A DNA stretch of 64,000 bases from Pogostemon cablin (GCA_023678885.1 CM042997.1:27224064-27288063), one strand, 5' to 3'. Numbered from the stretch's first letter, positions 11,017-22,313 are shown. Notes: generated by a model not told the origin, from the letters alone. Made by a program: numbers and translations.

Positions 11017-12216
11017 TGTTGGATTGTATACTAAAAGTCTAGCTTTAGTATGAACAATGTCATAACATTATTTGAAATGAGAATCATTGATCAAATGATT
11101 GCATCTTATAATTTATTTTATATGCATGATGCAATAGTCCATTTACTTTATACTGTAGATAATATGTTGTGCGACAACACGCGGAAGATCATATTATCGG
11201 TTTTCTTATAAAGTATAAACAGATGCTCACAACTGAGATAGACGGGGGCTCTCTATCGGTATGGTTGTAGTGTGGTTTGGTATTAGCTTGTCTTGGCTAT
11301 AGAATCACATTAGTGCACTTGTGTGTATTGAGTAGGACCGCCTGAGATCGTTCGACTTATACTGACTTATAGAAGAACTTGATCTCTGTTATTATGGAAG
11401 TTCGTGCTCTTAATCCCTATACAATAACCTCGGCACGTAGGGCAGTATGTATTTCTTTGATTCATCAATGGGTGAGATTTATAAGTATTAAATCAACAAA
11501 CTCGGTGAGTTGGGAAGTAGTGCTGTATCTATGGTGTGCTGTTGATTGTAGAAGGAATCCATGTCCGTCATAGGTTGATGATGTCCCCTTGAGGAGCTCA
11601 TAAGGTTTATCATGTAAATCTTGCAAGTGGATTAATTCCGGCATGATAAAAAGGTTGAGTGGTACTACTCTTGGATGAGATATTAATTAATTTGAGTTGT
11701 CAGTAACTTAATTAATTAATGGACATTGTATATCTTAAACATGGGGAGACTATCGGGCTTATAATAAGAAGGAGCCCAGAACATAATTTTGGGATTGGAC
11801 GGGTAGTGCAATAATAATATTTTAGTGGACTATATTATTATTATTGGATTTAATTAAAAGCTTTGGGCTAAGCTTGGTTAATTAAATTCAATTGAGGCCC
11901 AGCCCAATTTCTCCTCCTGGTCCCTGCTGTAGCCCAATATATATAGTCATCTCAGCTTCTGGAAACCTAACTTCCTGCGCCTCTTTTGACGTGAGTTAGA
12001 GAGAAGCAGATTGAGAGAACTCTGGGGATTGTTGACCACCCAACACCAGAGTTGACTTGGGACATACAGCAGAAGATCAAGAGGTGTTCTTCTGCAGCGA
12101 TTCAGACTCTACATCAACCCTGAAGTACGGTAAACATTGTTTAAATCGCTTCCGCTGATTTGTTTGCCTTAAATCCTAAACGGATCACGTTGAACCAAAC
12201 GATCCAATTGCCAACA
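11017..12216 (+). repeat. 5' LTR of the young Copia
   Basis: 1200 bp, TG...CA. A TATA-like stretch (AATATATATAG) at about 11936-11947 is followed by a polypyrimidine-rich region. It matches 17756-18955 except at five sites. Confidence 0.93.
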
Positions 12217-12218
12217 AT

Positions 12219-12232
12219 TGGTATCAGAGCCT
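12219..12232 (+). other. Primer-binding site (tRNA-iMet type)
   Basis: TGGTATCAGAGCCT lies two bases after the left LTR. It is the usual complement of the 3' end of plant initiator tRNA-Met used by Copia elements. Confidence 0.9.
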
Positions 12233-12419
12233 GGTTTCGTGGTGAAACGTGAACCGTAAGGTTAGTATTTATGTGATTATATGATTAATTGATTTGATCA
12301 GAATGTAATCGCATGTTTTATGCTATATGTGATTTTTTGATTATTTGATATAATCTGGAGAAAGTTGCTAGTAATCGAATGGGTTTTTGGTATTATTGTT
12401 TAATTATCCATGATATCCT

Positions 12420-13140
12420 ATTACTATGCTGCCTGTACGCCTTCGGTTTTAACACGAAATCACACACAAAAATTGCTCGATGAACGGTGCGAGGCCGGCT
12501 GCCCGGCGGCGTGTCGTTGATCGTCGAACGAAAAGGCAGAAGATCGAAGGCGCGGCTGACTGGAGATAGGAGAGACCGATCTCTTTCCTATCGGGTCGGA
12601 GAAGGTCGGAGCAGATCCGGCGGTGATGGAGACAGCGTGACTGAACGAAGAAGGTGGCTCTGCAGACTGCGCGATGGGTGGTTTCGATCGGGCCTGCCTC
12701 GTCAAGGAGTAGACAGCGCACGGCATCGACAGGCGCTGCTGACCGGCGACATGGGCTGAGCTGCTGAGGCATGTCACGCCGGCTGCAGCAGCGGGCGGCG
12801 GCGCTGTAAGCGGCGTTCTGGGCGAATCGAGGCGGCGATTGAGCGAGTCCTCCATGGATTCCGGAGCGAGATTCATGATGGGAATCGGCACGATCGGGCG
12901 GCGTGTTGCGGACAGCAACTTCAGTCAACCGCTACGGCTGGAAGCAGGGGCGACGACACGCACTGTTGGATGTTGTCGCTCGGTGGTTGTGGCTCGACCG
13001 CCGGCTGCAACGGCGCCGATAGCAGCTTGGTGGAGGAGTGATGTTGCGGCTGGCAACATGGAATAGGGCAGCAGGGTCTTTGGGCTGCTGGGCTTGTTTT
13101 TTTCATGTGGGCTATTTCTCATGTTGGGCCTTGCAGGATA
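12420..13140 (+). other. GC-rich untranslated leader of the young Copia
   Basis: About 700 bp of strongly GC-rich, CGG/GCG-rich sequence sits in an otherwise AT-rich element. Open frames exist on both strands (for example 12449-12928 minus), but none looks like a known domain and the sense frame is interrupted, so I treat it as leader and not a gene. It could be captured host sequence. Confidence 0.5.
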
Positions 13141-13199
13141 GGATTCAAATAGGGCTGGGCTTATTTTATTAAATTAATGGGCTGCTCTTTTTGTGGAAC

Positions 13200-13440
13200 T
13201 CCTTGCTTATGATCTGCTGGACCTATTAATTTAATTTGGTTTTGGGCTATTGGGCCTAATTTTAATTAAAATGGTAATGGGCTGCTCTATTAATTTTAAT
13301 TTGATTTTGGGCTATTGGGCCTAATTTTAATTAAAATGGTAATGGGCTGCTCTATTAATTTTAATTTGGTTTTGGGCTATTAGGCCTAATTTTAATTAAA
13401 ATGGTTATGGGCTGATAATTTAATTAATTGTGAGTAATGG
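13200..13440 (+). repeat. Tandem repeat in Copia leader, ~65-bp unit
   Basis: A unit containing TTTTGGGCTATTGGGCCTAA and TTAAAATGGTAATGGGCTGC is repeated about three times with few changes, followed by looser GGGCT-containing copies down to about 13620. Confidence 0.8.
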
Positions 13441-13863
13441 GTCAAGCATAATAAATTAATTATATTAATGGACTAATTTTGTGCTAGTGGGCTTGGTGGG
13501 ATTAATTTAGTTTTGGGCTAAGATTATGGGCCATAGATAATGAGCATGATTAATTAATTAATCTGCTGCTCATTTTGTGCTTATTTGTTGCTCTTGGGCC
13601 CAAAATTAATTGATCCACTAATTATGCAATTAATTAATGTTATATAACTGATTAATTGATTTAATTGTCAATTATTGTTGTATATGTAAAAGGCATGTTC
13701 TATGTGATTTATTTATTTAAATTGCTGTTAATAGAAACATGTCTAGGTTGTATATTTTATTCAAAAATATTATATGCATGTTAAAAACCCTCGGTAATTA
13801 AATAACTAAGTGGGAGAGGGAATTGGTAATAAATTCCCGCGGCCTCCATTATTGGTTTGTTAG

Positions 13864-14190
13864 CAATGTGAATAGACTTGCGCGTCGGCATTAGAGCCTT
13901 CCTCCCCATCGGATGAGTTTATTCATGGATTGCTGGAACAGACTTCATTAAATAATTACGTTTGTAATGTGATGCGTATGAACTTGCGCGTTGGCTTAGA
14001 CCTTCCTCCCTATCGGATGAGTTTATATGCGGTTCACTGGTACAAACTTGTAATTGATGACTGTAGGAAGTTATCCGAGCGCGTGTGTACTTCTCCATCT
14101 GTAAGGCACACAAGCTTGGGCCGCGGACTTGGGGTCAAATAATGGTATACACTTAGATGTAAATAATAAGTATCCTCCCCATCGGAGTCA
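13864..14190 (+). repeat. Repeated leader word, also found inside pol
   Basis: The word CCTTCCTCCCCATCGGATGA with its GCGTCGGCATTAGAG lead-in occurs at 13877-13930, more divergently at 13985-14030 and partly near 14173. A near-identical 70-bp copy sits at about 17000-17075 between RT and RNase H remnants. Confidence 0.75.
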
Positions 14191-14499
14191 CTGCTTTTAT
14201 TTGCATGGCTAAAGAGGAACCGACTATTAATTATTTTGTCATAAAGTTAGGTTGACAAATGAAATTAATGGGTAAAACCTTCTCTTGTAAATGTTCGGGT
14301 TTGTAAACGTTCACACTATCGTGGCTTGCAGACTCACGGTGCTTGAGATGTCGGTGAATTTTATTTTATATTGTTTTGAGGGAAACGATATAAAAGGATA
14401 AAATTCGAATATTTGATCGGAATATTTAATTGTGATTCTCTGAATTTCTAATGGTTTTATTTCACTAATTGTTAACTAAAAGACATTATATTTACTTGT

Positions 14500-17400
14500 C
14501 CAAATTAACTGATTAGAAAAGAATCTTAATTTTGATATTTACTGCTTAAGAAAATATACAAGTGTGTTCTCTCAAAGGACGATTCATGATGCCTGTTAAT
14601 GTCTCTAGTGAAGAGATGAGAGGTTCATAGAAATATGATGGTCTCATGTAACTCTTTGGATACTTGAGTAATTTAAAAGGCGCAAGATCATGATAGAATT
14701 TGATGAATGAATTGGAAAAGCTTGGAATAGAAATTGAAAGGGAAACCTAAATCAATTTATTCTTTACAATTTGCCTGGATGTTTTGAGCAAGTTCTACCT
14801 GAAATACGAGAGATTGTATATGGTAGGAAACTTCTAACAAAACATATGGCAAAAGAAAGCCAATTTTCATCATAATGTGAACAAGTTTAATATCTTATTT
14901 ACTAATGGTTTAAACATGATTAGTGACTGACACGAAGTATGTAAATACTGGAATCACTAAATGTTTATCACTGAGTAAGGATAAGATTGTTAATAACATG
15001 GGTAAAACTACAAAGGTAGTGACTATTGCAGTAGGAGTTGTTTATTTATCTCATGATAAGAATAAACGATTGATTATGAGAAATTGTCTTTACGTACATT
15101 TAATAGAAAGAATTTGATTTCAGTTTCTATGCATTAACGGATGGACACTTCATTTCATTTAAATGACATGGTCATAGTAATGAGGAATGAGGCTATAGTC
15201 CGTTAAAGTACGTTGGTGGATAATTTGGATACTCTTGAATCATGCACATCCCACAGATGCAATAAATAGTAATTAAATAATGCATCTTCTAATATGAGTA
15301 AGAGAAAGGAACCTTCGGAGATGAACTAAACATACATTTGGCGTCTAAGACTAATTCATTTTATTTGAGTAGGATTCAAAAGTTGATAGCCGATAGACCG
15401 TAAGGTTTATCTGAAGTGGAAACTATCGGACTTGCGAGTCTTGCTTGGAAGTAAAAATGATTAAATGCCTTTTCAAGGCTGTGGGGTGTAGAGCCAAAGA
15501 TATATATGTTGGAATTAGTTCATTCTGATTCAAACGAACCTAATATTATCCAGGCGAGAGGTGGTTATGAATATTCGAAGATTATTCTGGAAACCAATAT
15601 ATTTATATGATGCACTGCATGTCTAAGTTCTTTGATTAATTCAAGAATTGTAAGGCTGGTACAGTGAAGCGTCATGAAAAATATATTAAGTCATTACGAT
15701 TCAATCATGATGGCGAATACCTCTTGGGATAGTTAGGAGCTATTGATCAGAAGTTGAGATTAAATCTCAAGTTGACTACACCGGGTATTCCCCAGCTGAA
15801 TGGTGTGGTGGGTAGAAGGTATTAGCTCTTATGGTTATGATTAGATAGATGATGAATTATTTGGAATAATTAAATTCATTTTATGGATATGCCCTAGATA
15901 CAGTAATTCGTGAAACGTTTGTCTGTATATGGGATATCCTAGAAAAATGGAGGGTGATTTATTTAGTCCAAAAGATCGAAGGATAATTGTTAACTCAATA
16001 ACTAGATTTTTTGGAAAAGGACTATGTAATAAATCACAAGCCCATGTATAAGTTGTTCTAAAGGAAGTGAGAGGAAAACACCAAGTATAAGTACCAAGTG
16101 TACAAGAGGATATACCACAAGGTAAACTGCAACACGTGTCACGTCTGATACACAATTATATGTAGTGTCTTGTCGTAGTGGGAGGGTTGTATGGCAACCC
16201 ATAAATATATGTTTTGGGAGAGTCGTGAGACTAGATCCCTAGTAAACATGGTATTGTCCCACGGATACGACGTAACACTACAAGATGAAAATGCGGAATC
16301 TTAGTAAGTTGCAATGCATGTTAAAATAGAATCTACGGATTCTAAATTATATCTGGGGACTTGAATGACCACTAATTGGTGTAAAAGCCATTGCAAGTAG
16401 TCAAAGGAAATAAAAGAGGATCATAAGGAAAGGTGAAAACCTTGGAAGCAAAGCTTGTTGCGAAAAAGTGTACTCAGAAAGAAAAGGTTCGATTATGAGG
16501 AAACATGTTCGCTGGTAGCTATGCTTATGTTGATCCGGATTCCTTTATTGCTGCTATGAGGAACAGCAAATAGATGTCAAGACAGCTTTCCTGATTGGAA
16601 GTCTTGAGGAAAACATCTATGTGAAGCAACCAGAGTGATTCATTGCAAAGTACTAATAGCATTTTAATAGTAAGCTTAAAATTGTCCAGCGATGGACTAA
16701 AGCAAGCATCTGTTTTGATTAGGTAATCCAGTGGCATGGATTTAAATCAAAAAGCGGATGTATCTTGTGTATTGTAAAGAGTGATGGAAACGTAATGGTG
16801 TTTTTTGTACTATACGTAAATAGTATCTTGCTCATTGGAGACAATGAAAGAGTATTATCGGGCGTATGGGTACGGTTAATAAAGCGGTAGAAATGAAGGA
16901 CTTAAGAAAGGCAAAATATATCCTTTTGATCACGGTAATACGGATCACAAGAAAGGATACTATGCTTATCTCAAGTTTCATAAAATGATACAGTCCATAC
17001 TCATTTAGCATGTGAATAGACTTTCGCGTCGGCATTAGAGCCTTCCTCCCCATCGGATGAGTTTATTCATGGAATGCTATGAACGGAGTTGGATATCTGT
17101 TTTGGTTAACGCATGAACAGTGGGTATCAACGTAACCCGGATCAAGAATGATGAACTGTAGTAAGACATATATAAAGTGCCTGAGAAGGACTGGAAATTA
17201 TATATGAACTTACTGGACAGATTCACTGCTTCTTGTGGATTACGTAGATTCGGATTTTTAGTCAGATTGGACGGTAGTAAATTCTCCTCAAAGGTTATGT
17301 GTTTAATTTTAGGAAGTAGAGTCATAATGTGGAGGAGTGTTATATAGAAATATATCTCAGACTCCGGACTCCATCATGGAAAGATGATGAATTGGAGCCT

Positions 17401-17700
17401 GTGAGGCTGCCAAAGTATCTATGTGACTCTAGAAACTTCAAGATGGACTTCGAAGTGTTTCTAAGTTTGCCCAAGGTAATCACAATTTACATTGTTGATA
17501 TTGGTGCAGTTGCAAACTTGAAGGAATCACGAGTCCATAAGGCAATTAAACACATGGAGCGCGAGTACCACCTGTTACGAGAAATCGTATGATGAGGGGA
17601 AGGTTGTTGTCGCCTAGATTGCATCGGATGATGACCTAGTAAATCCATTTACGAGGACCTTAAGGCGAGAGCTTTTTATGGTCGTGTAGTGGGAGTAGGA
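14500..17700 (+). pseudogene. Decayed Copia gag-pol
   Basis: Fragments in several frames align in order with Copia polyprotein. Near 15500-15600 an integrase piece keeps the HSD and ARGGYEY words. Near 15690-15722 the second catalytic Asp region reads LRFNHDGEY, with Asn where Asp is expected. Near 15768-15830 the third catalytic region reads NGVVGRR, with Gly where Glu is expected. Near 16562-16637 an RT piece reads DVKTAFLIGSLEENIYVKQP. Near 16804-16840 the RT catalytic box reads LYVNS instead of YVDD. Near 17490-17590 an RNase H end piece reads GAVANLKE...REIV. Many stops and frameshifts separate the pieces, so no functional protein can be made. Confidence 0.85.
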
Positions 17701-17744
17701 ATCAGATGTATGGCAGAAGACATGACAGCATAGTCTTTTAGTAT

Positions 17745-17755
17745 AAGTGGGAGAT
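17745..17755 (+). other. Polypurine tract of the young Copia
   Basis: AAGTGGGAGAT directly precedes the right LTR and is the expected plus-strand primer site. Confidence 0.8.
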
Positions 17756-18955
17756 TGTTGGATTGTATACTAAAAGTCTAGCTTTAGTATGAACAATGTC
17801 ATAACATTATTTGAAATGAGAATCATTGATCAAATGATTGCATTTTATAATTTATTTTATATGCATGATGCAATAGTCCATTTACTTTATACTGTAGATA
17901 ATATGTTGTGCGACAACACGCGGAAGATCATATTATCGGTTTCCTTATAAAGTATAAACAGATGCTCACAACTGAGATAGACGGGGGCTCTCTATCGGTA
18001 TGGTTGTAGTGTGGTTTGGTATTAGCTTGTCTTGGCTATAGAATCACATTAGTGCACTTGTGTGTATTGAGTAGGACCGCCTGAGATCGTTCGACTTATA
18101 CTGACTTATAGAAGAACTTGATCTCTGTTATTATGAAAGTTCGTGCTCTTAATCCCTATACAATAACCTCGACACGTAGGGCAGTATGTATTTCTTTGAT
18201 TCATCAATGGGTGAGATTTATAAGTATTAAATCAACAAACTCGGTGAGTTGGGAAGTAGTGCTGTATCTATGGTGTGCTGTTGATTGTAGAAGGAATCCA
18301 TGTCCGTCATAGGTTGATGATGTCCCCTTGAGGAGCTCATAAGGTTTATCATGTAAATCTTGCAAGTGGATTAATTCCGGCATGATAAAAAGGTTGAGTG
18401 GTACTACTCTTGGATGAGATATTAATTAATTTGAGTTGTCAGTAACTTAATTAATTAATGGACATTGTATATCTTAAACATGGGGAGACTATCGGGCTTA
18501 TAATAAGAAGGAGCCCAGAACATAATTTTGGGATTGGACGGGTAGTGCAATAATAATATTTTAGTGGACTACATTATTATTATTGGATTTAATTAAAAGC
18601 TTTGGGCTAAGCTTGGTTAATTAAATTCAATTGAGGCCCAGCCCAATTTCTCCTCCTGGTCCCTGCTGTAGCCCAATATATATAGTCATCTCAGCTTCTG
18701 GAAACCTAACTTCCTGCGCCTCTTTTGACGTGAGTTAGAGAGAAGCAGATTGAGAGAACTCTGGGGATTGTTGACCACCCAACACCAGAGTTGACTTGGG
18801 ACATACAGCAGAAGATCAAGAGGTGTTCTTCTGCAGCGATTCAGACTCTACATCAACCCTGAAGTACGGTAAACATTGTTTAAATCGCTTCCGCTGATTT
18901 GTTTGCCTTAAATCCTAAACGGATCACGTTGAACCAAACGATCCAATTGCCAACA
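17756..18955 (+). repeat. 3' LTR of the young Copia
   Basis: 1200 bp, five mismatches to the left LTR by eye. It ends CCAACA and is followed by the target duplicate CTTTC. Confidence 0.93.
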
Positions 18956-18960
18956 CTTTC

Positions 18961-19042
18961 TTCTTACATAATTATACCAAGACTTTAAGAAGAAATAGAA
19001 CAGGGATGGCTAATCGTAGCATTTCCCACAGACGACGCCAGA
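18961..19042 (-). other. PBS region of the Tat-type element
   Basis: On the minus strand TGGCGTCGTCTGTGGGAAAT (19021-19040) follows the 5' LTR after two bases and is the primer-binding site. The remaining bases up to the Copia target duplicate are 5' leader. Confidence 0.8.
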
Positions 19043-19953
19043 TATTGATGGTTGTTCTTGGCTCGTTAATTTAGTATATGAAGGATTAAGATTTTTAATA
19101 ACGAACCAAGAACGAAGACCATCAAACACAATAAATCACCAGATAAAAACAAATAAAGAGATTGAAGCTTATCAAAGATTCGATTCCCACCAAAGAACAC
19201 AACCAATTTTATAACTCTCTCTTAGAACAACACTTGTTTTCCCCAAATTCTTACAAGTGTAATGTCTTAAGTGAATTTGAATGACCTGTCTCTCTCCTGT
19301 GAGAGAGGCTATTTATATTGTCCTAAAATCCTAAATCCGAGCCAATCGTCTTGTGCCATCTGGATAAAGATAAGCCGTCCTTAATGAAGCTATCTGGTAC
19401 GCCGACCATCTGCAGAGGGAGTCTGAGCGCCATTTGTTGTACTGCAGGGGGTTTTCAGGGTGTCTCCATCCTTTGCTGGCCTCCCATTGGTTGTTAGAGC
19501 AGAGCGCGCCAGTCAACTGTTGTCTTCTAGTTAGGATTGCTGCCCAAGATACCTCTTCTTCCCGTTAGCGTTGTCTTCTAGCCTGCAGTACTTGTTCCTT
19601 TTCATCATGGTGTATGTTCTTTACTGTTCTGCTTTCGCAGCCCCCTTTGACCTTCGGATAGGTTGGCTTTCGGTGCTGGGGTATTCGTCCGAGGTCTCGG
19701 TTAGAGAAAGGATGAACGCCGAGATTTCCTGCTGAGGGCATTACCTGGCTTCGGCCTTGTTAGGTGGGCTCATCTTTATTCTTTCTTGGACTGGGCCTTC
19801 GTGCTGTCTTGACCCTTTTGGGCCGCCTTAATCCCTTTCTTATTTTTGCCCACCGATTGGGCCGCCGAGGGGTTGAGCCTTCCTCTTCAAATACAATGGA
19901 GCTTATTGGGCTTCTTGGGCCCATCAAGTATGGGGGATATAATACCCATAACA
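19043..19953 (-). repeat. 5' LTR of the Tat-type element
   Basis: 911 bp, homologous over its full length to 1737-1755 plus 3589-4480. The TG at the left end has decayed to TA. A leftward TATA-like box lies near 19310-19322. The target duplicate CATAG follows at 19954. Confidence 0.9.
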
Positions 19954-20190
19954 CATAGATACAATTATATCCACATAATCAAAATTATATGGAGTATAAT
20001 TTTTTACAAAAAAAAATTCGACTGTGTCAATATTAATTACTTTTATAATTTTGGAGTGTTAATATATTTATTAGTACTATATGATTTTAAATACTCCATA
20101 CTTCCTCCATCCTTTTAATTATTTCACACTTTTCTTTTGACCCTTTCAACACCTATGTAAGTTTTTAAAAGATAAAAATATATTTCAATA

Positions 20191-20453
20191 AGAGAAACTC
20201 TCTTGTGAGACGCATTATTTGTGAGACGGGTCGATCCATTATTATAGTATGCTTATTGTATAGATAGAGTATGCTAATTTGTAGTTAAAGTATGTCAATA
20301 ATAAATTATATTATAACACGTTAAAATCATATTTTAATACATAATGTAGCATACTTTAACAACCATTACACATATTTTATCTAAATTATAGATATATTTT
20401 AACACGCCTCACAAAGCGTCTCATGTAACTAATGTCTCATAAGAGACTTTGTC
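20191..20453. mobile_element. hAT-like MITE (263 bp)
   Basis: It has imperfect inverted ends, AGAGAAACTCTCTTGTGAGAC (first 20 bases cited: AGAGAAACTCTCTTGTGAGA) and, reversed, GACAAAGTCTCTTATGAGAC. They are flanked by the 8-bp duplication TTTCAATA at 20183-20190 and 20454-20461. The interior is AT-rich. Related sequences lie at 1-190 and 37235-37495. Confidence 0.8.
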
Positions 20454-20477
20454 TTTCAATAATACACACTTTAATAC

Positions 20478-21689
20478 TGTAGGCACTTGAATTTTATTGT
20501 CTATTAAAGGAAAATATGTGGCAAATTAATGCAATAATTATCAATTAATAATTTATTTATTAAGGAATTTAAATAAATATATTCCTTAAATAAATGAGTA
20601 AATTATTGATAATTAGGCAAGATTAAGTCTGACTTAGAGCCTAAGCAAGTGAAAGGCCCAAGCCCGCAGAATCAGGTTAAATCAGCCTTGGACCAATCAA
20701 ATTGCGAGTTATTTATGGGGCATCCTCACCCTTCACCTATATAAGGAGTCCTCCTCTATTCATTCCACACACACTAAAATATCTGAAGACGCAGACGCTT
20801 CTGAAGAGATCAAGAATATGAGCAGTGCTCCCTTGAGATCTTCAAGCATCTTCAAGCCAAGAACGGCATCCGATCCGAGATCAAGGTGTCAAGCCCCTCC
20901 GATCCGGTGTTCTTCTAGCCAACTGCCTCCGATCAGAGATTAAGGTGTCAAGCCCCTCCAATCCGATGTTCTTTCAGCCAACCGCCTCCGATCCGAGATC
21001 AAGGTGCCAAACACCTCCGATCTGGCATTCTTCTAGCCAACTACCTCCGATCAGATATTAAGGTGCTAAGCCCATTCGATCCGGCGTTCTTTCAGCCAAC
21101 CGCCTGCGATCAGAGATCAAGGTGTCAAGCCCCTCTGATCCGGCGTTCTTTCAGCCAGCCGTCTCCGATCAGAGATCAAGGTGCCAAGCCTCTCCAATCC
21201 GGCATTCTTCAAGACAACAACCCCGATCCAGCATTGGTCAGAAACAACACTCGAGCTGAGATCAAGGTGCTAAGCCCCTCAGATTCGACGTTTCTTCCAG
21301 TCAGACTCATCCAGCTGTCTTTGTGAAGTCAACGGTATTCTACCAAATTGAACGACGTTCTTCATAAGAAGTCTTCAAGTCAACGTTCAATCCGAACAAG
21401 GACTCGACGCCTCCGAATCAACGTCGAGACTACACATCCAAGCTCGGAAAAGCTTCATTCGAAGATCCAGCTCAACACACACGTTGTCAACATATTCAGC
21501 GCAGTCAACACACACTCAAGTCAAATTCAAGTCAACAAGTCAAAGTTAAAGCCAAATTGATTCGATAGAAGAATCAGAGGATTGAGATTGTAACTTGTTT
21601 ACATTATCTTTTATATTAAATCCATCTGAAATTATCCTTGTACTCAATTTGTATTTATTTCATCATAAATACCAAAATTTATTGTTACA
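20478..21689 (+). mobile_element. Solo LTR (1212 bp) with internal minisatellite
   Basis: Starts TGTAGGCAC and ends TTGTTACA, flanked by the 5-bp duplication AATAC at 20473-20477 and 21690-21694. No internal domain is present. A rightward TATA box (CCTATATAAGG) lies near 20736-20746, and TTGTATTTATTTCATC occurs near the end. It landed 24 bp from the hAT-like MITE. Open frames within it (21063-21560) are short, lack recognisable domains, and are dominated by the repeat unit. Confidence 0.88.
20866..21225 (+). repeat. Minisatellite, ~59-60-bp unit, about 6 copies
   Basis: The unit holds CTCCGATCAGAGATCAAGGT, then GTCAAGCCCC and a CCGGCGTTCTTTCAGCCAAC segment. Copies differ by single-base changes. 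A further partial copy lies near 21255-21305. Confidence 0.85.
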
Positions 21690-21941
21690 AATACACATTT
21701 CAATAGCTTTATATATTATATATTTTTATTAAATTATCTAAAATGTTCACTTTATATATATACATTCCAATAAATTTATGCATATTCAAAAATAAAAAAT
21801 AATTTTTTTTAGTCTCTGTATACAAAAATATACGTGTTACTAATCGAAATAGATGAAATGGTATTTTTACAATTACATATCGGTTTTTTTTATTCGCTGC
21901 AAGTGTCACTTTGGATGTTCAGTTACATTTGGTATTATATA

Positions 21942-22193
21942 CTCCCTCTGTCCCGGGTTAAGGTTTATGTTTTCCATTTTAGGTTGTCTCATGTTAAGGT
22001 TTACATTTCATTTATTGTTAACATGGTCCACACAAAACAATTAATCATTCTATGTAGGACCCATATACAACACTAATACAATTACCCATTTTACATTAAA
22101 TATTATTTATCTCACCTCACTACACATTAAAATATTATACCTATTAATCTCCGTGCAAAAAGCAAACGTCAAAGTTAACGCGGAATGGAGGAA
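21942..22193. mobile_element. Stowaway-like MITE
   Basis: Ends CTCCCTCTGTCCC and, on the right, a degenerate GGAATGGAGGAA, with TA at both borders. The interior has the family words CCTCACTACACATTAAAATATTATA and CCGTGCAAAAAG in shortened form. Confidence 0.7.
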
Positions 22194-22313
22194 TATGTGT
22201 TAGATGAGTGACACATGTGTGAGTGAGAAAATCTCAATAACTGCTTCTAGGGTTTAAACTTTCCTTTTAGATATATATTTTATTATATCATAGGGGTCAA
22301 TCATTCAACGATA

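Larger units (their letters stand above)
11017..18955 (+). mobile_element. Young Copia-type element with a decayed core
   Basis: Two 1200-bp LTRs (11017-12216 and 17756-18955) start TGTTGG and end CCAACA. They are flanked by the duplication CTTTC at 11012-11016 and 18956-18960. A PBS (TGGTATCAGAGCC, initiator tRNA-Met type) follows the left LTR, and a purine tract (AGTGGGAGAT) precedes the right one. By eye the LTRs differ at 5 of 1200 positions, all transitions, so the insertion is recent. The interior is Copia-like in order (gag/protease traces, integrase, RT, RNase H) but full of stops and frameshifts, so this copy must have moved using proteins made elsewhere. Confidence 0.92.
1737..19953 (-). 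mobile_element. Nested Gypsy (Tat/Ogre-type) LTR retrotransposon, non-autonomous
   Basis: Two 911-bp direct repeats (19043-19953, and 1737-4480 after removal of a nested insertion) are flanked outside by the 5-bp duplication CATAG at 1732-1736 and 19954-19958. The primer-binding site next to the upper repeat reads TGGCGTCGTCTGTGGGAA on the minus strand, and a purine-rich tract (GAGGGGCTAA) abuts the lower one, so the element is transcribed leftwards. This PBS and the CTCGAGGGGCTAATG junction are typical of the Tat/Ogre group, as far as I recall. The interior is only remnants: about 0.6 kb at the 3' side and 0.5 kb at the 5' side, separated by a truncated second Gypsy element. It is also broken by a Copia insertion. 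I find no reverse transcriptase or integrase of its own. The LTRs differ at dozens of positions, so it is much older than the Copia inside it. Confidence 0.88.

Noticed and set aside
11379..11573. 64-codon frame repeated at 18118-18312
   Set aside because: The two copies are the two LTRs of the young Copia.
12449..12928. Two overlapping minus-strand frames of about 155 codons in the Copia leader
   Set aside because: They arise from the GC-rich composition, are antisense to the element, and show no recognisable motif.
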